Assembly (NCBI GenBank): GCA_963839285.1
Contig: CAWIUN010000013.1
Coordinates: 1 to 64,000, forward strand
Direction: 5' to 3'
Source of the DNA: DASSSQ01 sp963839285
Lineage (GTDB): Bacteria > Actinomycetota > Thermoleophilia > Gaiellales > Gaiellaceae
Length of the DNA stretch: 64,000 bases
The notes beneath the pieces were generated by a model, which saw only the letters and a program-made list of their open reading frames with translations, searched no databases and had not been told where the DNA came from. A program made the position numbers and the translations under genes. Shown piece by piece: positions 17,759 through 28,466 of the stretch; within the stretch, counting starts at the first letter, position 1; every line of letters begins with the position of its first letter.

Positions 17759-18670
17759 CTACGGGCGCAGCGTGCGCGTGTCGACGACCTCGAAGTCGGC
17801 GCCGGTCACCCGCCCGAGCGTGTGCAGCTGCTCGTTCGACCAGCGGGCATCCGGCGCGCCCGAGACAAACCAGGGCGAGCCGTTGTCGGCCAGGATCATC
17901 CCGTAGCGCTTCAGCGCCTCGAGCACGACCCGCGCCTGCCGCGGGAAGCCCGAGGTGTCGAAGCCGGCCTTCAGGCGGACGCGCAGGCCCATCGGCGGCA
18001 GCGCCGGGTCGGTCGAGCCGGAGGCGTAGTGGCGGGCCGGGTAGACGTAGGCGCGGCGCGTCCGCCCGGCGGTGAAGCGGAGCGCGTGCAGGATCGCGCC
18101 GGCCCGCACCTCGTCGTAGCGGGCGAGTCCCGGCAGGATCGGCAGGCCCGCCGCGTCGGCGGAGGTCCAGCCGGCGGGCCGGAGCCGGTTCGAGCGCAGG
18201 TCCCAGATCGCGCCGGAGCCTGCCGCCCAGCCGCCGCCCGTGCGCCGGAGCGCGAACAGCTCGTAGAGGCGGCAGGCGTCGCGGTCGACGATCAGCGCGT
18301 GCCGGTCGCCGCCGGACTCGATCGCGACCGAGCGCGGGATCGGGTAGGGGCCGCGGTCGCTCTCGTCGGCGTAGTCGAAGCGGACGCGGCTCCGAGCCTG
18401 GGAGCCGCGCACGACCGTGTACGGGATCCCGATCCGGCCGCCCTGCCAGAGGCCGGCGCCGAAGTCGGCGTGGACGGTCTCCTCGAGGCCGATCGAGGCG
18501 ACGAGCCGCGCGGAGTCCTGCGCCACCGGCAGCCGGTCGACCCGCCGGTTCCACGGGCTCGAGGCGGGGAAGAGCGCGCAGCGCGGCGCCGCCGGCAGCC
18601 GGGGCGGGGAGGAGGCGGCGCCGCCGCCGAGGACGGCGACGAGGCCCGCGGCGAGGGCGGCCCGCAGCAT
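17759..18670 (-). CDS. Conserved secreted protein of unknown function
   Basis: 303 residues with a Sec-type signal peptide (MLRAALAAGLVAVLGGGAAS). The mature part opens CALFPASSPWNRRVDRLPVA and contains HADFGAGLWQGGRIGIPY, YADESDRGPYPIPRS, GDRHALIVDRDACRLYELF, WTSADAAGLPILPGLARYDEV and RYGMILADNGSPWF. I recall this combination from conserved extracellular proteins of many bacteria with no assigned activity. It is the last gene of the ArsR-led operon, starting 7 nt after pdxH ends. The link to the cytoplasmic PdxH is unexplained. Confidence 0.75.
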   Translation of the reverse strand: MLRAALAAGLVAVLGGGAASSPPRLPAAPRCALFPASSPWNRRVDRLPVAQDSARLVASIGLEETVHADFGAGLWQGGRIGIPYTVVRGSQARSRVRFDYADESDRGPYPIPRSVAIESGGDRHALIVDRDACRLYELFALRRTGGGWAAGSGAIWDLRSNRLRPAGWTSADAAGLPILPGLARYDEVRAGAILHALRFTAGRTRRAYVYPARHYASGSTDPALPPMGLRVRLKAGFDTSGFPRQARVVLEALKRYGMILADNGSPWFVSGAPDARWSNEQLHTLGRVTGADFEVVDTRTLRP

Positions 18671-18677
18671 CGCCTCG

Positions 18678-19217
18678 TTATGGCTGCAGCCGCACGAGCC
18701 GCCATCCCCCGTCGGAGGGGAGATAGGCGAAGCGGTCGTGCAGCCGGTCGTCGCGGTGCAGCCAGAACTCCCAGGCGTCGGGGACGAGGCGGTAGCCGCC
18801 CCAGCGCCCGGGCCGCGGCGGCTCCTCGGGCAGCGCCGCGACCGCCGCCTCGAGCTCCTCGCGGCTCCCGATCGGCTCGCTCTGCCGCGAGGCGGCGGCG
18901 CTGCGCCGGCTCGCCGCCGGGCGGGTCGCCCAGTAGGCGTCGGACTCGGCCGCCGGCAGCCGCTCGACGCGACCCTCGACCCGCGCCTGCCGCCCCTCCC
19001 AGGCGAAGAGCAGCGCCGCGCGCGGGTTCGCCGCCAGCTCGCGGCCCTTGCGGCTCTCGTAGTTGGAGAAGAACGAGAAGCCGTCGGGGCCGACCTCCTT
19101 CAGCAGCACGAGCCGCAGGGACGGCCGCCCGTCGGGCGTCGCGGTCGCGAGCGCCATCGGCACCGGCCCGCCGTCGGCCCACCAGGACCGGAAGCGGGCG
19201 AGCGGGTCGGCGCTCAC
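18678..19217 (-). CDS. pdxH: Pyridoxamine 5'-phosphate oxidase
   Basis: 179 residues from GTG 19217, which overlaps the MFS stop (GTGA). The FMN-dependent enzyme oxidises pyridoxine or pyridoxamine phosphate to pyridoxal phosphate. Family landmarks in order: PSLRLVLLKEVGPDGFSFF, SNYESRKGRELAANPRAALLF, the substrate loop YWATRP with SRQSEPI, RWGGYRLVPDAWEFW, and the C-terminal LHDRFAYL plus WRLVRLQP. All are present, so it should be active. The C-terminal domain distinguishes it from other PPOX proteins. Confidence 0.88.
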   Translation of the reverse strand: MSADPLARFRSWWADGGPVPMALATATPDGRPSLRLVLLKEVGPDGFSFFSNYESRKGRELAANPRAALLFAWEGRQARVEGRVERLPAAESDAYWATRPAASRRSAAASRQSEPIGSREELEAAVAALPEEPPRPGRWGGYRLVPDAWEFWLHRDDRLHDRFAYLPSDGGWRLVRLQP

Positions 19218-20447
19218 GCTGCGGCCTGCTCGGGCAGCTCGTGCATCCGCGGCACGGGCGAGGGGAGCAGGAAGAGCACGCTCGCGACCCCGCCGATCGC
19301 AGCCAGCCAGAGCGTCTCGCGCAGGCCGATCGTCGCGCCCGAGCCAGCCGCCGGCGAGCGCGCCGAGGGGGCGGACGCCGTAGTTGACGACCATGTAGGC
19401 GCCCGAGAAGCGCGCGCGCAGGCGGTCCGGGACGAGCGACTGCTGGATCGAGCCGACGGCGATGTCGAGCATCATGACGCCGAAGCCGGCGCCGAACTCG
19501 GCCAGGCCGAGCATCCCGAGCACGGTCCAGCGTGCGCCGCCCGCGGCGGGGACGAGCAGGAAGGGGGCGGCGAAGCCGAACGAGCCGAGCACGAACGCCG
19601 GGCCGATCCCGATCCGCCGCGCGATCCGCCCCGTCGTCACCGCGCCGACGATCCCGCCGACCGCGCCGACGCCGAGCACGAGCCCGAGCGTGCCGGGCCG
19701 CACGTGCAGCTCGCGCGTCGCGTAGAGCACGAAGATCGACATGAAGACGAAGTTGAAGAAGTTGACCCAGGCCGTCGAGAGCAGCGACGCGAGCAGCGCC
19801 GGCGTCGCGCGGATGAAGCGCAGTCCGGCGACGAGGTGGCCCTTCTCCGCGGTCTCGGTCTCGGGCTCGACCGCCTCGAGCGAGCGCAGGCAGAGCGCCG
19901 AGAGCAGGAACGAGACCGCGTCGGCGAGGAGCGCGAACGGCGCCGTGAACAGCTGGACGAGCAGGCCGCCGAGGCTCGGCCCGGCGACGAACGAGAAGGC
20001 CCGGCTCCCGTGGACGAGCTGGTTCGCCTCCACGTAGCGCGACCGCGGCACGAGCGCGGTGAAGAGCGTCGAGTAGGAGACGTAGAAGAGCACGCTGAGC
20101 GTGCCGGTGCCGAAGGCGACCACGTAGAGCTGCGCGAACGTGAGCGCCCCGAAGGCCGCGGCCAGCGGCACCGAGCCGAGCAGCGCGGCCCGACCGAGGT
20201 CGGCGGCGACCATCGTCGCGCGGCGGCGGCCGCGGCGGTCGACGGCCGCGCCGAAGTGGAGCGAGAAGAGCAGGCCCGGGGCGAGCGCAGCCGCGGACAG
20301 GTAGCCCATCTGGGCGGGCCCCGCGTCGAGCGCGAGCACGGCCGCGAGCGGCAGCGCGATCATCGACACCTGGTCGCCGAGCTGCGAGACCGCCTGCGCC
20401 GTCCAGAAGAGCCGGAAGGGGCGCTCGCGCAGGAGGCGCGGGATCAT
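19214..20447 (-). CDS. MFS transporter (enterobactin-exporter-like), one frameshift
   Basis: About 410 residues with 12 predicted helices. The opening RLLRERPFRLFWTAQAVSQLGDQVSMIALPLAA is characteristic of the MFS_3 exporter group. The inter-helix motif is DRRGRRRATMVAADLGRAALL. A one-base shift near 19345 separates GALAGGWLG from IGLRETLWLAAIGGVASVLFLL and the C-terminus HELPEQAAA. It lies directly downstream of an ArsR gene (4-nt overlap), a pairing typical of drug or metal efflux under ligand control. Confidence 0.82.
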
Positions 20448-21005
20448 GCGCCCTCCTCGGCCTTGGGGTGGGCGAAGAACGCCGCCAGGATCGGGCGCGT
20501 TCCCGCGCGCGGCCCGCCGGCGTAGCCGCCGACGAGCTCCCAGACGCGGCTGCCGAGCTCCTCGAGCTCGGCGGGGGTCAGGTGGAGCATGGTGTCGCCC
20601 CAGACCTGCGCCCCCTGCCACTCGTCGGGCTCGTCGCCGACGCGGTCGTACCAGGCGAGGAGCTCCGCCAGCTGCTGCCGCGCGACGAGGCTCGAGAGGG
20701 CCGCCGAGGCCTCCGCGGCGCCCGGGGTCGCCGGGTTCCAGCTCGTCGACTCGGCGGTCGCGCGCCAGGGGCGCTCGCGTCCCTTGCCGCCGCCGGCCTC
20801 CTCGACCAGGCCCCATTTGGCCAGCTGGCGGAGGTGGAAGGAGCAGCTCGCGGCGCTCTGCCCGACCGCGTCGCCGGCCTGCGTCGCGGTCAGCGGGCCC
20901 TGCCGGCGGAGCAGGCCGACGAGCTGGAGGCGGGTCGGGTGGGCGAGGGCGCGCAGGGCGCGCGGGTCGGTCAGCTCGACGGTGCTGGGTGGCTCGCGGG
21001 CACAT
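20444..21005 (-). CDS. ArsR-family regulator of the MFS operon (frameshift near the start)
   Basis: The real protein is in a frame without an obvious start: PPSTVELTDPRALRALAHPTRLQLVGLLRRQG, then LTATQAGDAVGQSAASCSFHLRQLAKWGLV (helix-turn-helix) and EEAGGGKGRERPWRAT. A helical C-terminal domain ends FFAHPKAEEGA. ATG 21003-21005 becomes in frame if one base is removed near 20995, giving MCPRA before PPSTVEL. The length (about 186 residues) fits the ArsR subgroup with an extra C-terminal domain. Its promoter region carries a 30-bp palindrome. Confidence 0.75.
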
Positions 21006-21035
21006 CGAAAGACTACTTTCGAAAGAAGTCTTTCG
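21006..21035. promoter_or_regulatory. 30-bp near-perfect palindrome at the arsR start
   Basis: The centre is CTTTCGAAAG, flanked by CGAAAGACT on the left and AGTCTTTCG on the right; only one base pair in each half mismatches. It abuts the ArsR start codon (21003-21005) and ends exactly where the kinase stop codon begins (21036-21038). It is far less G+C-rich than its surroundings. Most likely it is the ArsR operator. Confidence 0.75.
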
Positions 21036-24000
21036 TCAAATCAGGACGAGGCTGCCGTCGAGCGTCTCCCGGACCTTGCGGGCGAGGTCCTCGGCGGAGA
21101 AGGGCTTCTCGAGGAAGCTCGTGCCGGGGGCGAGCACGCCCTGGCCGCGGACGGCGGCCTCGGAGTAGCCGGAGACGAAGAGCGTCCGCACGTCCGGACG
21201 CGCCTCGGCGATCCGCGCGGCGACCTCCTGGCCGCTCATGCCCGGCATGACCACGTCGCTGACGAGCAGGTCGATCCCGCCCTCGTGCGCCGCCGCCGTC
21301 GCGACCGCGTCGGCCCCGTCGCGGGCCGCGAGGACGACGTAGCCGCGCTCCTCGAGCATCTCGGTGACGATCGCGCGCACGATCTCCTCGTCCTCGACGA
21401 GCAGGATCGTCTCGCCGGCCGGGGCGGCGCCGTCGCCGGCCTCGGGCTCGCTCGGCGCCTCGACCGCGGGCGCCGGGCGCGCGGTCGCCGGCAGCAGGAT
21501 CCGGAAGCTCGAGCCGCGGCCGGGCTCGCTCTCGACGGTGACGAAGCCGCCGCTCTGGCGCACGATCCCGTAGACGGTCGCGAGGCCGAGCCCGGTGCCG
21601 TTGTCGCCCTTGGTCGAGTAGAACGGCTCGAACAGCCGCTCGAGCGTCTCGGCGTCCATGCCGACGCCCGTGTCGGAGATCGTCAGGCGGGTGTAGCGGC
21701 CCGGAGTCGCGACCGCCTCGCGCGCCTGCTCGGGGTCGACGTTGATCGTGTCCGTCTCGATCGTCAGCACGCCGCCCTGCGGCATCGCGTCGCGCGCGTT
21801 GACCGCCAGGTTGACGATCACCTGCTCGAGCTGGCCCACGTCCGCGAACACCGGCTCGGTCGACTCGAGCAGCCGCGTCTCCAGCCGCACGTCCTCGCCG
21901 ATCAGCCGGGTCACGAGCTCGCGCGTGTGGCGGATCACCTCGTTCGGGTCGAGCGCTGCCGGCTGCAGCACCTGACGGCGGCTGAAGGCGAGCAGCTGCC
22001 TGGTCAGCGCCGCGGCGCGGTCGGCCGCGCCCGCGATCAGCTCCGCGTGCCGGCGCTCGCCGCTGCCCGGCTCGGTGCCGGCGATCAGGAGCTGCGCGTA
22101 GCCGCCGATCGCCGTCAGCATGTTGTTGAAGTCGTGCGCGATCCCGCCGGCGAGCCGGCCGACGGCCTCCATCTTCTGGCCCTGGCGCAGCCGCTCCTCG
22201 AGCTCGCGCTGCTCGGTCAGGTCCTGGACGATCGTCAGGTGCAGGCCGGGCTGGACGTCGCGGCGTCCGGAGAAGATGACGATGCGGACGGCGCCGTCCG
22301 GCCGGACGACGGGGGTCTCGCCCGCGACGACGCCCTCGCGCTCGAGCTGCTCCCAGACCTCGTCGAAGGGCGCGTCCGGGGGCGCGAAGTCGTCGATCGA
22401 GCGCCCGATCAGCTCGCGGCGCGCCAGCCCGGTCAGGTCGCAGGCGGCCTCGTTCGCGTCGACGATCCGGTGCTCGTCGTCGAAGAGGATCATGCCGACG
22501 AGCGACTGGTCGAAGACGGCCCGGAAGAGCCGCTCGCGCTCCCGCAGCGACTGCTCGAGCAGCCGCGGCTCGGTGATGTCCTGGATCTGCGCGACGCCGA
22601 ACGAGGGCTCCCCGTCCTCGCCGCGGATCAGCGACAGCGACATCCGCACCCAGACCGCCTCGCCGTCGGGGCGGACGAACCGCTTCTCGGTCTGGTAGTG
22701 GGGGATCGCCCCGGCGAGGACGCGCTCGGCCAGCTCGCTGTCCGCCTCGAGGTCGTCCGGATGCGTCAGGTCGCGCCAGGTCAGGAGCTCGAGCTCCTCC
22801 CGCGTGCGTCCGGCGATGCGGCAGAAGGCGTCGTTGACGAGCAGGTAGCGGTCGTCGGTGGTGCAGAGCGCGAAGCCGATCGGCGACGAGTCGATCGCGC
22901 TGCGGAAGCGCTGCTCGCTCTCGGCCAGGGCGGCGACGAGGCTCTGGTTCGTCCGGTGCTCCCGCGCGTTCCGCAGGGCCGCCGCGGCGAACTCCGCCAT
23001 CACGCGCGCCGTCTCGACGGCCACGTCGTCGAAGGCGGCGGGTCGCTCGTAGACGACGGCGATCAGCGCGTACGGCGCGGTGTCCGGCGCCATCGGCACC
23101 ATCACGACGGAGCGGACGCCGTCGTGGTCGCGCATCACCTCGGCGGTGCGCGGGTCGGTGTGGATGTCGCCGGAGACGACGGGAACCCCGCCCGAGGCGC
23201 AGGTGCCGGCGAGGCTCGCCTGCGCCGGCACGGTCAGCAGGTCGCGGCCGCTGCCGACCGCGACGACCGGGACGAACGAGTCGCCCTCGCGGACGTAGAT
23301 CGCGGCTCCGTCGGCGCCGGTCAGCTCCTGCGTCTTGCCGGCGACGTGGGCGAGCGCGGCGTCGAGGTCGAGCTCGAGCTCGGCGACCTCGCGCTGGGCG
23401 GCCACGAGCGCCGACAGCCGGAGGGTGGCGTCGTGCGCCGCGCGCTCGGAGCCCTTCAGCTCGTCGATGTCGGCGACGAGGACGACCGCGCCCCCGTCCT
23501 CGAACGCGTGCCGTGAGAGGAGCGTCCAGACCGCGCCGCCGTCCGCGCGGCGCAGGAGCAGCTCCTCGCGCGCGGCGCCGTTCGGGCTCGAGTAGGCGAA
23601 GTCCGCGATCCGCCGCCCCGGCATCTCCGCGGCGGGGATGCCGAGCAGCTGCTCGAGCTGCGGGTTCGCGAAGGTGATCCGCTCCTCGGCGTCGAGTACC
23701 CAGATGCCCTCGCCGGCGGCCTCGACGATGCCCTGCGCGAGCTGCTCCTGCGTGCGGGCCTCGCTCTCGGCCGCGCGCCGGCCGCGGAGCAGGCGCAGCA
23801 GGATCGGGAAGAGCAGCGCGTAGAGGAGCGTGAGCGCGCCGAGCACGGTCAGGCTGCGGCCGAGGACGTCGTGCCTGATCTCGGCGGCGACGGGCGCCCA
23901 CGGCCGGTGCAGCTCGATCGCGCCCTCGACCCGCCCGTCGACGACGAGCGGCGCGGTCGCCTCGATCATCTCGCGGGTGTCGCCGTCGAGCCGGAGCTTC

Positions 24001-24375
24001 GAGCGCGAGACCGCGACCCGGCCCCGGAGGGCCTGCCGGAGCCCCTGGTCGAGCGGCGCCGTCGTCTCCCGCGCACCCGGGTGCGAGGCCCAGCGGACGA
24101 CGCCGGAGCGGCTCCAGATCCAGACGACGTCGCCGGAGCGGCCGAAGGCCCGCGCCAGGCGCGCGCTCCCGGCCGGGCCGACGGGCCGGTCGAGCTGGCC
24201 CGGCAGGAGCTCGCCGGCGACGATCTCCGCGATCATCGCGGCTCCGCGGCTGATCTCGCGGTCCGCCTGTGCGGCCGCGTTCCGCTGGGCCAGCATCATC
24301 GCGGCGGCGGCGACGGCGGCCAGCGCGACCAGGCGCGAAGAACGCGAACCGGATCGAGAACGAGCGGTCGGTCAT
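21036..24375 (-). CDS. Membrane hybrid histidine kinase with PAS, GAF and receiver domains
   Basis: About 1112 residues from ATG 24375. A shift near 24338 breaks the first helix (RFAFFA / LVALAAVAAAAMM). An extracytoplasmic sensor (about 40-155) and a second helix (LTVLGALTLLYALLFPILL) precede several PAS domains, a GAF domain (ALAHVAGKTQELTGADGAAIYV), the H-box GGIAHDFNNMLTAIGGYAQ, N-box VNLAVNARDAMP, G1 DTGVGMD and G2 GTGLGL. The C-terminal receiver is ILLVEDEEIVRAI ... DVVMPGMSG with EKPFSAEDL. It lies 11 nt downstream of the NarL-type regulator gene, so the two are co-transcribed and probably cognate. Confidence 0.88.
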
Positions 24376-24386
24376 CGGCGGGCGGG

Positions 24387-24994
24387 CTACGTGATCAGCC
24401 CCTGGCGGAGCGCCGTCGCCACGGCCTGGGTGCGGGTCGTGGCGCCGAGCCGGGTCGAGGCCTTGCGCAGGTGCGTCCTCACGGTCTCCGAACCGATTCC
24501 GAGCCGGCCGCCGATCTCCTCGTGCGAGAGCCCTTCCGCGACGAGCGCGAGGACGTCGAGCTCGCGCTTCGTCAGCGCGCGACTCGGCCGCGCCGAGGCC
24601 GCGTGACGCCGGGATCGACGTAGGCGCGGCCCGCCTGCACGGCCTCGAGCGCGCGGGCGAGGTCGGCGAGCGGCGCCTCCTTGAGCACGAGCCCGGCCGC
24701 GCCGGCCGCGAGCGCCTCGCGCGCGACGTCCTCGTCGGCCTCGGCCGTGTAGACGACGACCAGCGTCTCGGGCGCCGCCTGCCGCAGCGCCTCGACGAGC
24801 GCGGCGCCGTCGAGATGCGGCATCCGGTAGTCGACGAGGGCGAGCTCGGGCCGCTCCTCGCCCGCGAGCGCGACGGCCCGCAGCCCGTCCGCCGCGGGGC
24901 CGACCACCTCGTAGCCGCGCTCGGCGAGGAAGTCGCAGACGGCGATCGAGAGGGCCGGGTGGTCGTCGGCGACGAGACAGCGAAGGGTGCTCAT
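24387..24994 (-). CDS. NarL/FixJ-type response regulator (one frameshift)
   Basis: The receiver begins LRCLVADDHPALSIAVCDFL with phospho-acceptor ALVDYRMPHLDG and switch Lys region LVLKEAPLADL. After a shift near 24590 the LuxR-type HTH follows: ALTKRELDVLALVAEGLSHEEIGGRLGIGSETVRTHLRKAS, ending TALRQGLIT with TAG at 24387-24389. Total length is about 202 residues. AGGAGG lies upstream of ATG 24994. It precedes the PAS/GAF hybrid kinase in the same operon and is a paralogue of the regulator at 27837. Confidence 0.85.
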
Positions 24995-25232
24995 CCGCGG
25001 ACCTCCTCCGGGGCGGACGGCGTCTGGACCCCGAGCAGGCGGCAGCGCGTCGGCGCAGCGAGCGCGGGGAAGGTCGTGCTGGCCGGTGCGGGTGATTTCG
25101 GTCTCAAGTGGTGTCCTCTCGTCGAAGGAGGGTGACGACGGATTGCCGGCGGCCGGGGACGCGCGAGGCCCTCACCGCGCGCGCGAGCGGCAGATCCCCG
25201 CCCGCGAGAACGGGCCGATGCGGCGCTTCGCC

Positions 25233-26629
25233 TCATCCCGCCTCCACGAGCCCGCGCAGGCGGCCGGCCAGCGCCTCCGCGTAGCCGGCGCCCTTGACGA
25301 CGTACTCGGCAGCGCCGCGCCGGAAGCCTCGACGGCCAGGTTCTCCGAGCTCTGACCGGTCATCATCACGACGGGCAGCTCGGGCGTCGCCGCCCGGATC
25401 AGGTCGAGCAGTTCGAGCCCGCTGCCGTCGGGGAGCTGGTGGTCGACGACGGCGAACGACCAGGACGACTCGCGGCAGAGGCTGCTGGCGGTGCGGATGT
25501 CTGGCCGCGTGCCCGATCCGGGCGCCGGCGATCGCCCCGAGGATCGCCTCGCGCACGAGCAGGGCCTGCTCGGGGTCGTCCTCGACGAGCAGGATCGAGA
25601 CGATCGGCGTCTGCTCCGGCGCGTGCTCGGCCTCGAGCACGCGCGCGCCGCCGTCGGCGAGGATGATCTCGCCGCTCGCGAGCAGCTCGAGCGCCAGGTC
25701 GACGAGCTGCCGGGTCCCACTGGCGCCCGCGCCCCGCCCGGAGCTCGGCGACGAGCTCCTCCGGGCCGAGCGGCGCGCCGGTAGACGCGCGCGCGACGCC
25801 ATCACCTCGACCGCGTCCGCGACGGCGACGATCCGCGCCCCGCGGGAGATCCGTGGCCCGGCGAGCCCGTCCGGGTAGCCGGCGCCGTCCCAGCGCTCGT
25901 GGTGGTGGCGCACGATCGGGCGCGACGTGCCGAGCAGGTCGAGCGGCGCGAGCAGGTCGTCGCCGAGCAGCGGGTGGCGCTCGACCTCGGCGCGCTCCTC
26001 GTCGTCGAGCGGGCCCGGGCTTGAGCAGGATCCGGTCGGGGATCCCGATCTTGCCGATGTCGTGGAGGATCGCGCCGAGCCGCACGGCCTCGACCTCGTG
26101 CGCGGGCAGCGCGAGCCGGAGCGCCGAGCCGCGACGGCGAGCGCCGCGAGCCGCTCGCAGTGGCCGATGCAGGTACGGGTCGCGGGCCTCGATCGCGTTC
26201 GCGAGCGCGCGACGCGAGCGTCGGCGTCAGCAGCCGCTCGCGCAGCTCGCGCTCGCTGCGCTCGGCTGCGGTCGAGGGCGTCGGCGACGGCGAGCTCTGA
26301 GCTCGCGCATGCGAGAAGGGCTTGGTCACGAGCCCGGCGGCGCCGCGCGCGAGCGCCTGGGTCAGGTTCTCGTAGGTGCCGGCGCCGGTGACGAGCACGA
26401 CCGGCAGGCTCGGCCGCCGCGCGTGGATCGCGTCGAGCAGGTCGAGGCCCGAGCAGCCGGGCATGACGATGTCGCTGACGACGAGCTCGAACTCGGTCCG
26501 CTCCAGGCAGCGAGAGCGCGCTACTCGAAGCTCGCCGGCCTGCTCGACCTCGTGGCCGGCTCCGCTCGAGGATCTCGACCATCAGTCCGCGGACGACTGC
26601 TCGTCGTCGATGACGAGCAGGCGGCTCAT
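25233..26629 (-). CDS. REC-HD-GYP-REC protein (c-di-GMP phosphodiesterase-like), many frameshifts
   Basis: ATG 26629 lies 12 nt after the kinase stop. Joined across at least six shifts it reads a first receiver (RLLVIDDEQ, ELVVSDIVMPGCSGLDLL), then an HD-GYP domain: CERLAALAVAA, LGAILHDIGKIGIPDRI (the HD pair), ERHPLLGDDLLAP and RHHHERWDGAGYPDGLAG (the GYP signature). A second receiver follows (SILLVEDDPEQALLVREAI, VVDHQLPDGSGLELLDL, PVVMMTGQ, YVVKGAGYAEAL). It is read here as one protein of about 465 residues. A split into two genes near 25600 is possible because the join is within one frame but no stop is seen. Confidence 0.7.
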
Positions 26630-26641
26630 CGGCTGCCGGCC

Positions 26642-27753
26642 CTACTCCGCCCGGTGGCGCGGCAGCCGCAGCGTGAAGGCGGCGCCGCCGCCCGCGGGTG
26701 ACGCGGCCGTGAGGCTGCCGCCGTGGCTCTCGGCGATGCCGACGCTGACCGGGAGGCCGAGCCCGGTGCCGCCGCTGTCGCGCTTCGTCGTGAAGAAGGG
26801 CTCGAAGATCCGCTGCATCGTCTCGGCGGGGATGCCCGGGCCGGTGTCGGCGACGGTCGCCGTGACGCACCCGTCGGTCTCCTCGACCGAGATCGTGATC
26901 GTGCCGCCGTCCGGCATCGCCTGGCGCGCGTTCGCGAGCAGGTTGAGGACGATCTGCTTCAGCTGGTTCGGGCTGCCGTCGACGAGGAAGGGGCCCTCGC
27001 CGACCGCTCGACGATCTCGATGCCCTTGTTCGCGCTCGTCCGCCGGACGAGGTCGACGGTCTCGCTGGACGACGTCGTCGAGCGCGACCGTGCGGCCGGT
27101 CGTCGGAGCGCTCGCGGGCGAAGTCGAGCAGCGCGCGCACGATCTGCTTGATCTCGAGCGCGGTCGACTGGATCAGCTGCAGCCGCTCGTGCGCCTTCGT
27201 GCCCGCCTCGGCGTCCTTGAGCAGGAACTCGACCAGGCCGAGGATCGCGAACAGCGGGTTGTTGATCTCGTGCGCGACGCCGGCGGAGAGCTCGCCGATC
27301 GCGGCCAGCTTGCCGCTCTGGACGAGCTGCTGCTCGAGGCGGCGGCGCTCGGTCAGGTCGGTGACGACGCCGAGGTAGGTCGAGACGCGGCCGTCCGGGT
27401 CGCGGATCGCGCGCAGCTCGATCTCGACGGGGACGGGCCGGCCGTCCGCCCGCAGGAAGATCCTGCCGTAGCGCGCGCCGTCCTCGAGCTCGCCGCGTCC
27501 GCTCGTCCTCGCCCCACCACGGGTAGGGATGGACGGCGCCGAGCACCTGCTCCTCGGTCAGCCCGGTCAGCGCGAGGAACGCGGCGTTGACGGAGAGGAC
27601 GGCTCGCGTCGCGGCGTCGACGGTGCAGATCGCCGTCGGGATCGCGTCGAGCAGGGCTCGTTCGCGTGTGCCGGTGTCCGAGGGGGCGTCGGTGTGGGGC
27701 TGCAAGTCTGAAGTCCGCAGTTGACGTGGCGTGCCTCCATCTACTATTGGCAT
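26642..27753 (-). CDS. PAS-domain histidine kinase (frameshifted)
   Basis: From ATG 27753 a PAS domain reads ALLDAIPTAICTVDAATRAVLSVNAAFL with GLTEEQVLG. Shifts near 27490, 27080 and 27010 must be crossed. The catalytic part has H-box GVAHEINNPLFAILGLVEFLL, N-box VLNLLANARQAMPDGG, G1 VADTGPGIPAE, F-box FEPFFTTK and G2 GTGLGLPVS, ending LRLPRHRAE. No transmembrane helix is seen, so it is probably cytosolic. It is divergent from the NarL-type regulator at 27837 and in operon with the REC-HD-GYP-REC gene, forming one signalling locus. Confidence 0.82.
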
Positions 27754-27836
27754 CCGAGGTGCGCCGCAATATCCCGAAAGTCCCCGAGCGCCCGTCACCC
27801 GTTTCGGGGATCCCCGGCGCCCCTCCGCACTCCGAC

Positions 27837-28466
27837 ATGGCCAGCGTGGACACCGTCACCTGTCTCGTCGCCGACGACCATCCCGCCGTCCTCGAGGCGG
27901 TCGCCGACTTCCTCGAGAGCGAGGGGATCCGGGTCGCCGGCCGGGCGCACGACGGCACGGAGGCGCTCGCGAAGATCGAGAGCCTGCGCCCGCAGATCGC
28001 GCTGCTCGACCTGCGGATGCCCGGCGCGGGCGGGATCGAGATCGCGCAGCAGGTCTCGAGCTCGCACCCCGAGACGGCGGTCGTGCTCTACACGGGCTAC
28101 GGCGACCGCGCCCAGCTGACCGAGGCGCTCGACGCGGGCGTCCGCGGCTTCGTCCTCAAGGAGGCGCCGCTCGAGGACCTCGTGCGGGCCGTCAAGTCGG
28201 TCGCCCGCGGCGAGACCTACGTCGACCCGGTGCTGGCCGGCCTGCTCGCAGCGGGGCTCAGCCGCGAGCAGACGGCGCTGACCCAGCGCGAGCGCGAGGT
28301 GCTGCGGCTGCTCGCCGACGGGCTCTCGAACGAGGAGATCGGCAAGCGGCTCTTCATCTCGGCCGAGACCGTCCGCACCCACGTCCGCAAGGCGATGGAC
28401 AAGCTCGACGCGGACACGCGCACGCAGGCGGTCGCGAAGGCGATCCGCCAGTCGCTGATCGCCTAG
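27837..28466 (+). CDS. NarL/FixJ-type response regulator
   Basis: 209 residues, intact. The receiver is TVTCLVADDHPAVLEAVADFL, phospho-Asp in IALLDLRMPGAGG, switch Thr/Lys in YTGYG and FVLKEAPLEDL. The LuxR HTH is LTQREREVLRLLADGLSNEEIGKRLFISAETVRTHVRK. It is a close paralogue of the regulator at 24387, with matching blocks including LKEAPL and the ends RQGLIT/RQSLIA. It shares a divergent promoter region of about 80 bp with the PAS kinase. The kinase at 26642 is the likely partner. Confidence 0.9.
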   Translation: MASVDTVTCLVADDHPAVLEAVADFLESEGIRVAGRAHDGTEALAKIESLRPQIALLDLRMPGAGGIEIAQQVSSSHPETAVVLYTGYGDRAQLTEALDAGVRGFVLKEAPLEDLVRAVKSVARGETYVDPVLAGLLAAGLSREQTALTQREREVLRLLADGLSNEEIGKRLFISAETVRTHVRKAMDKLDADTRTQAVAKAIRQSLIA

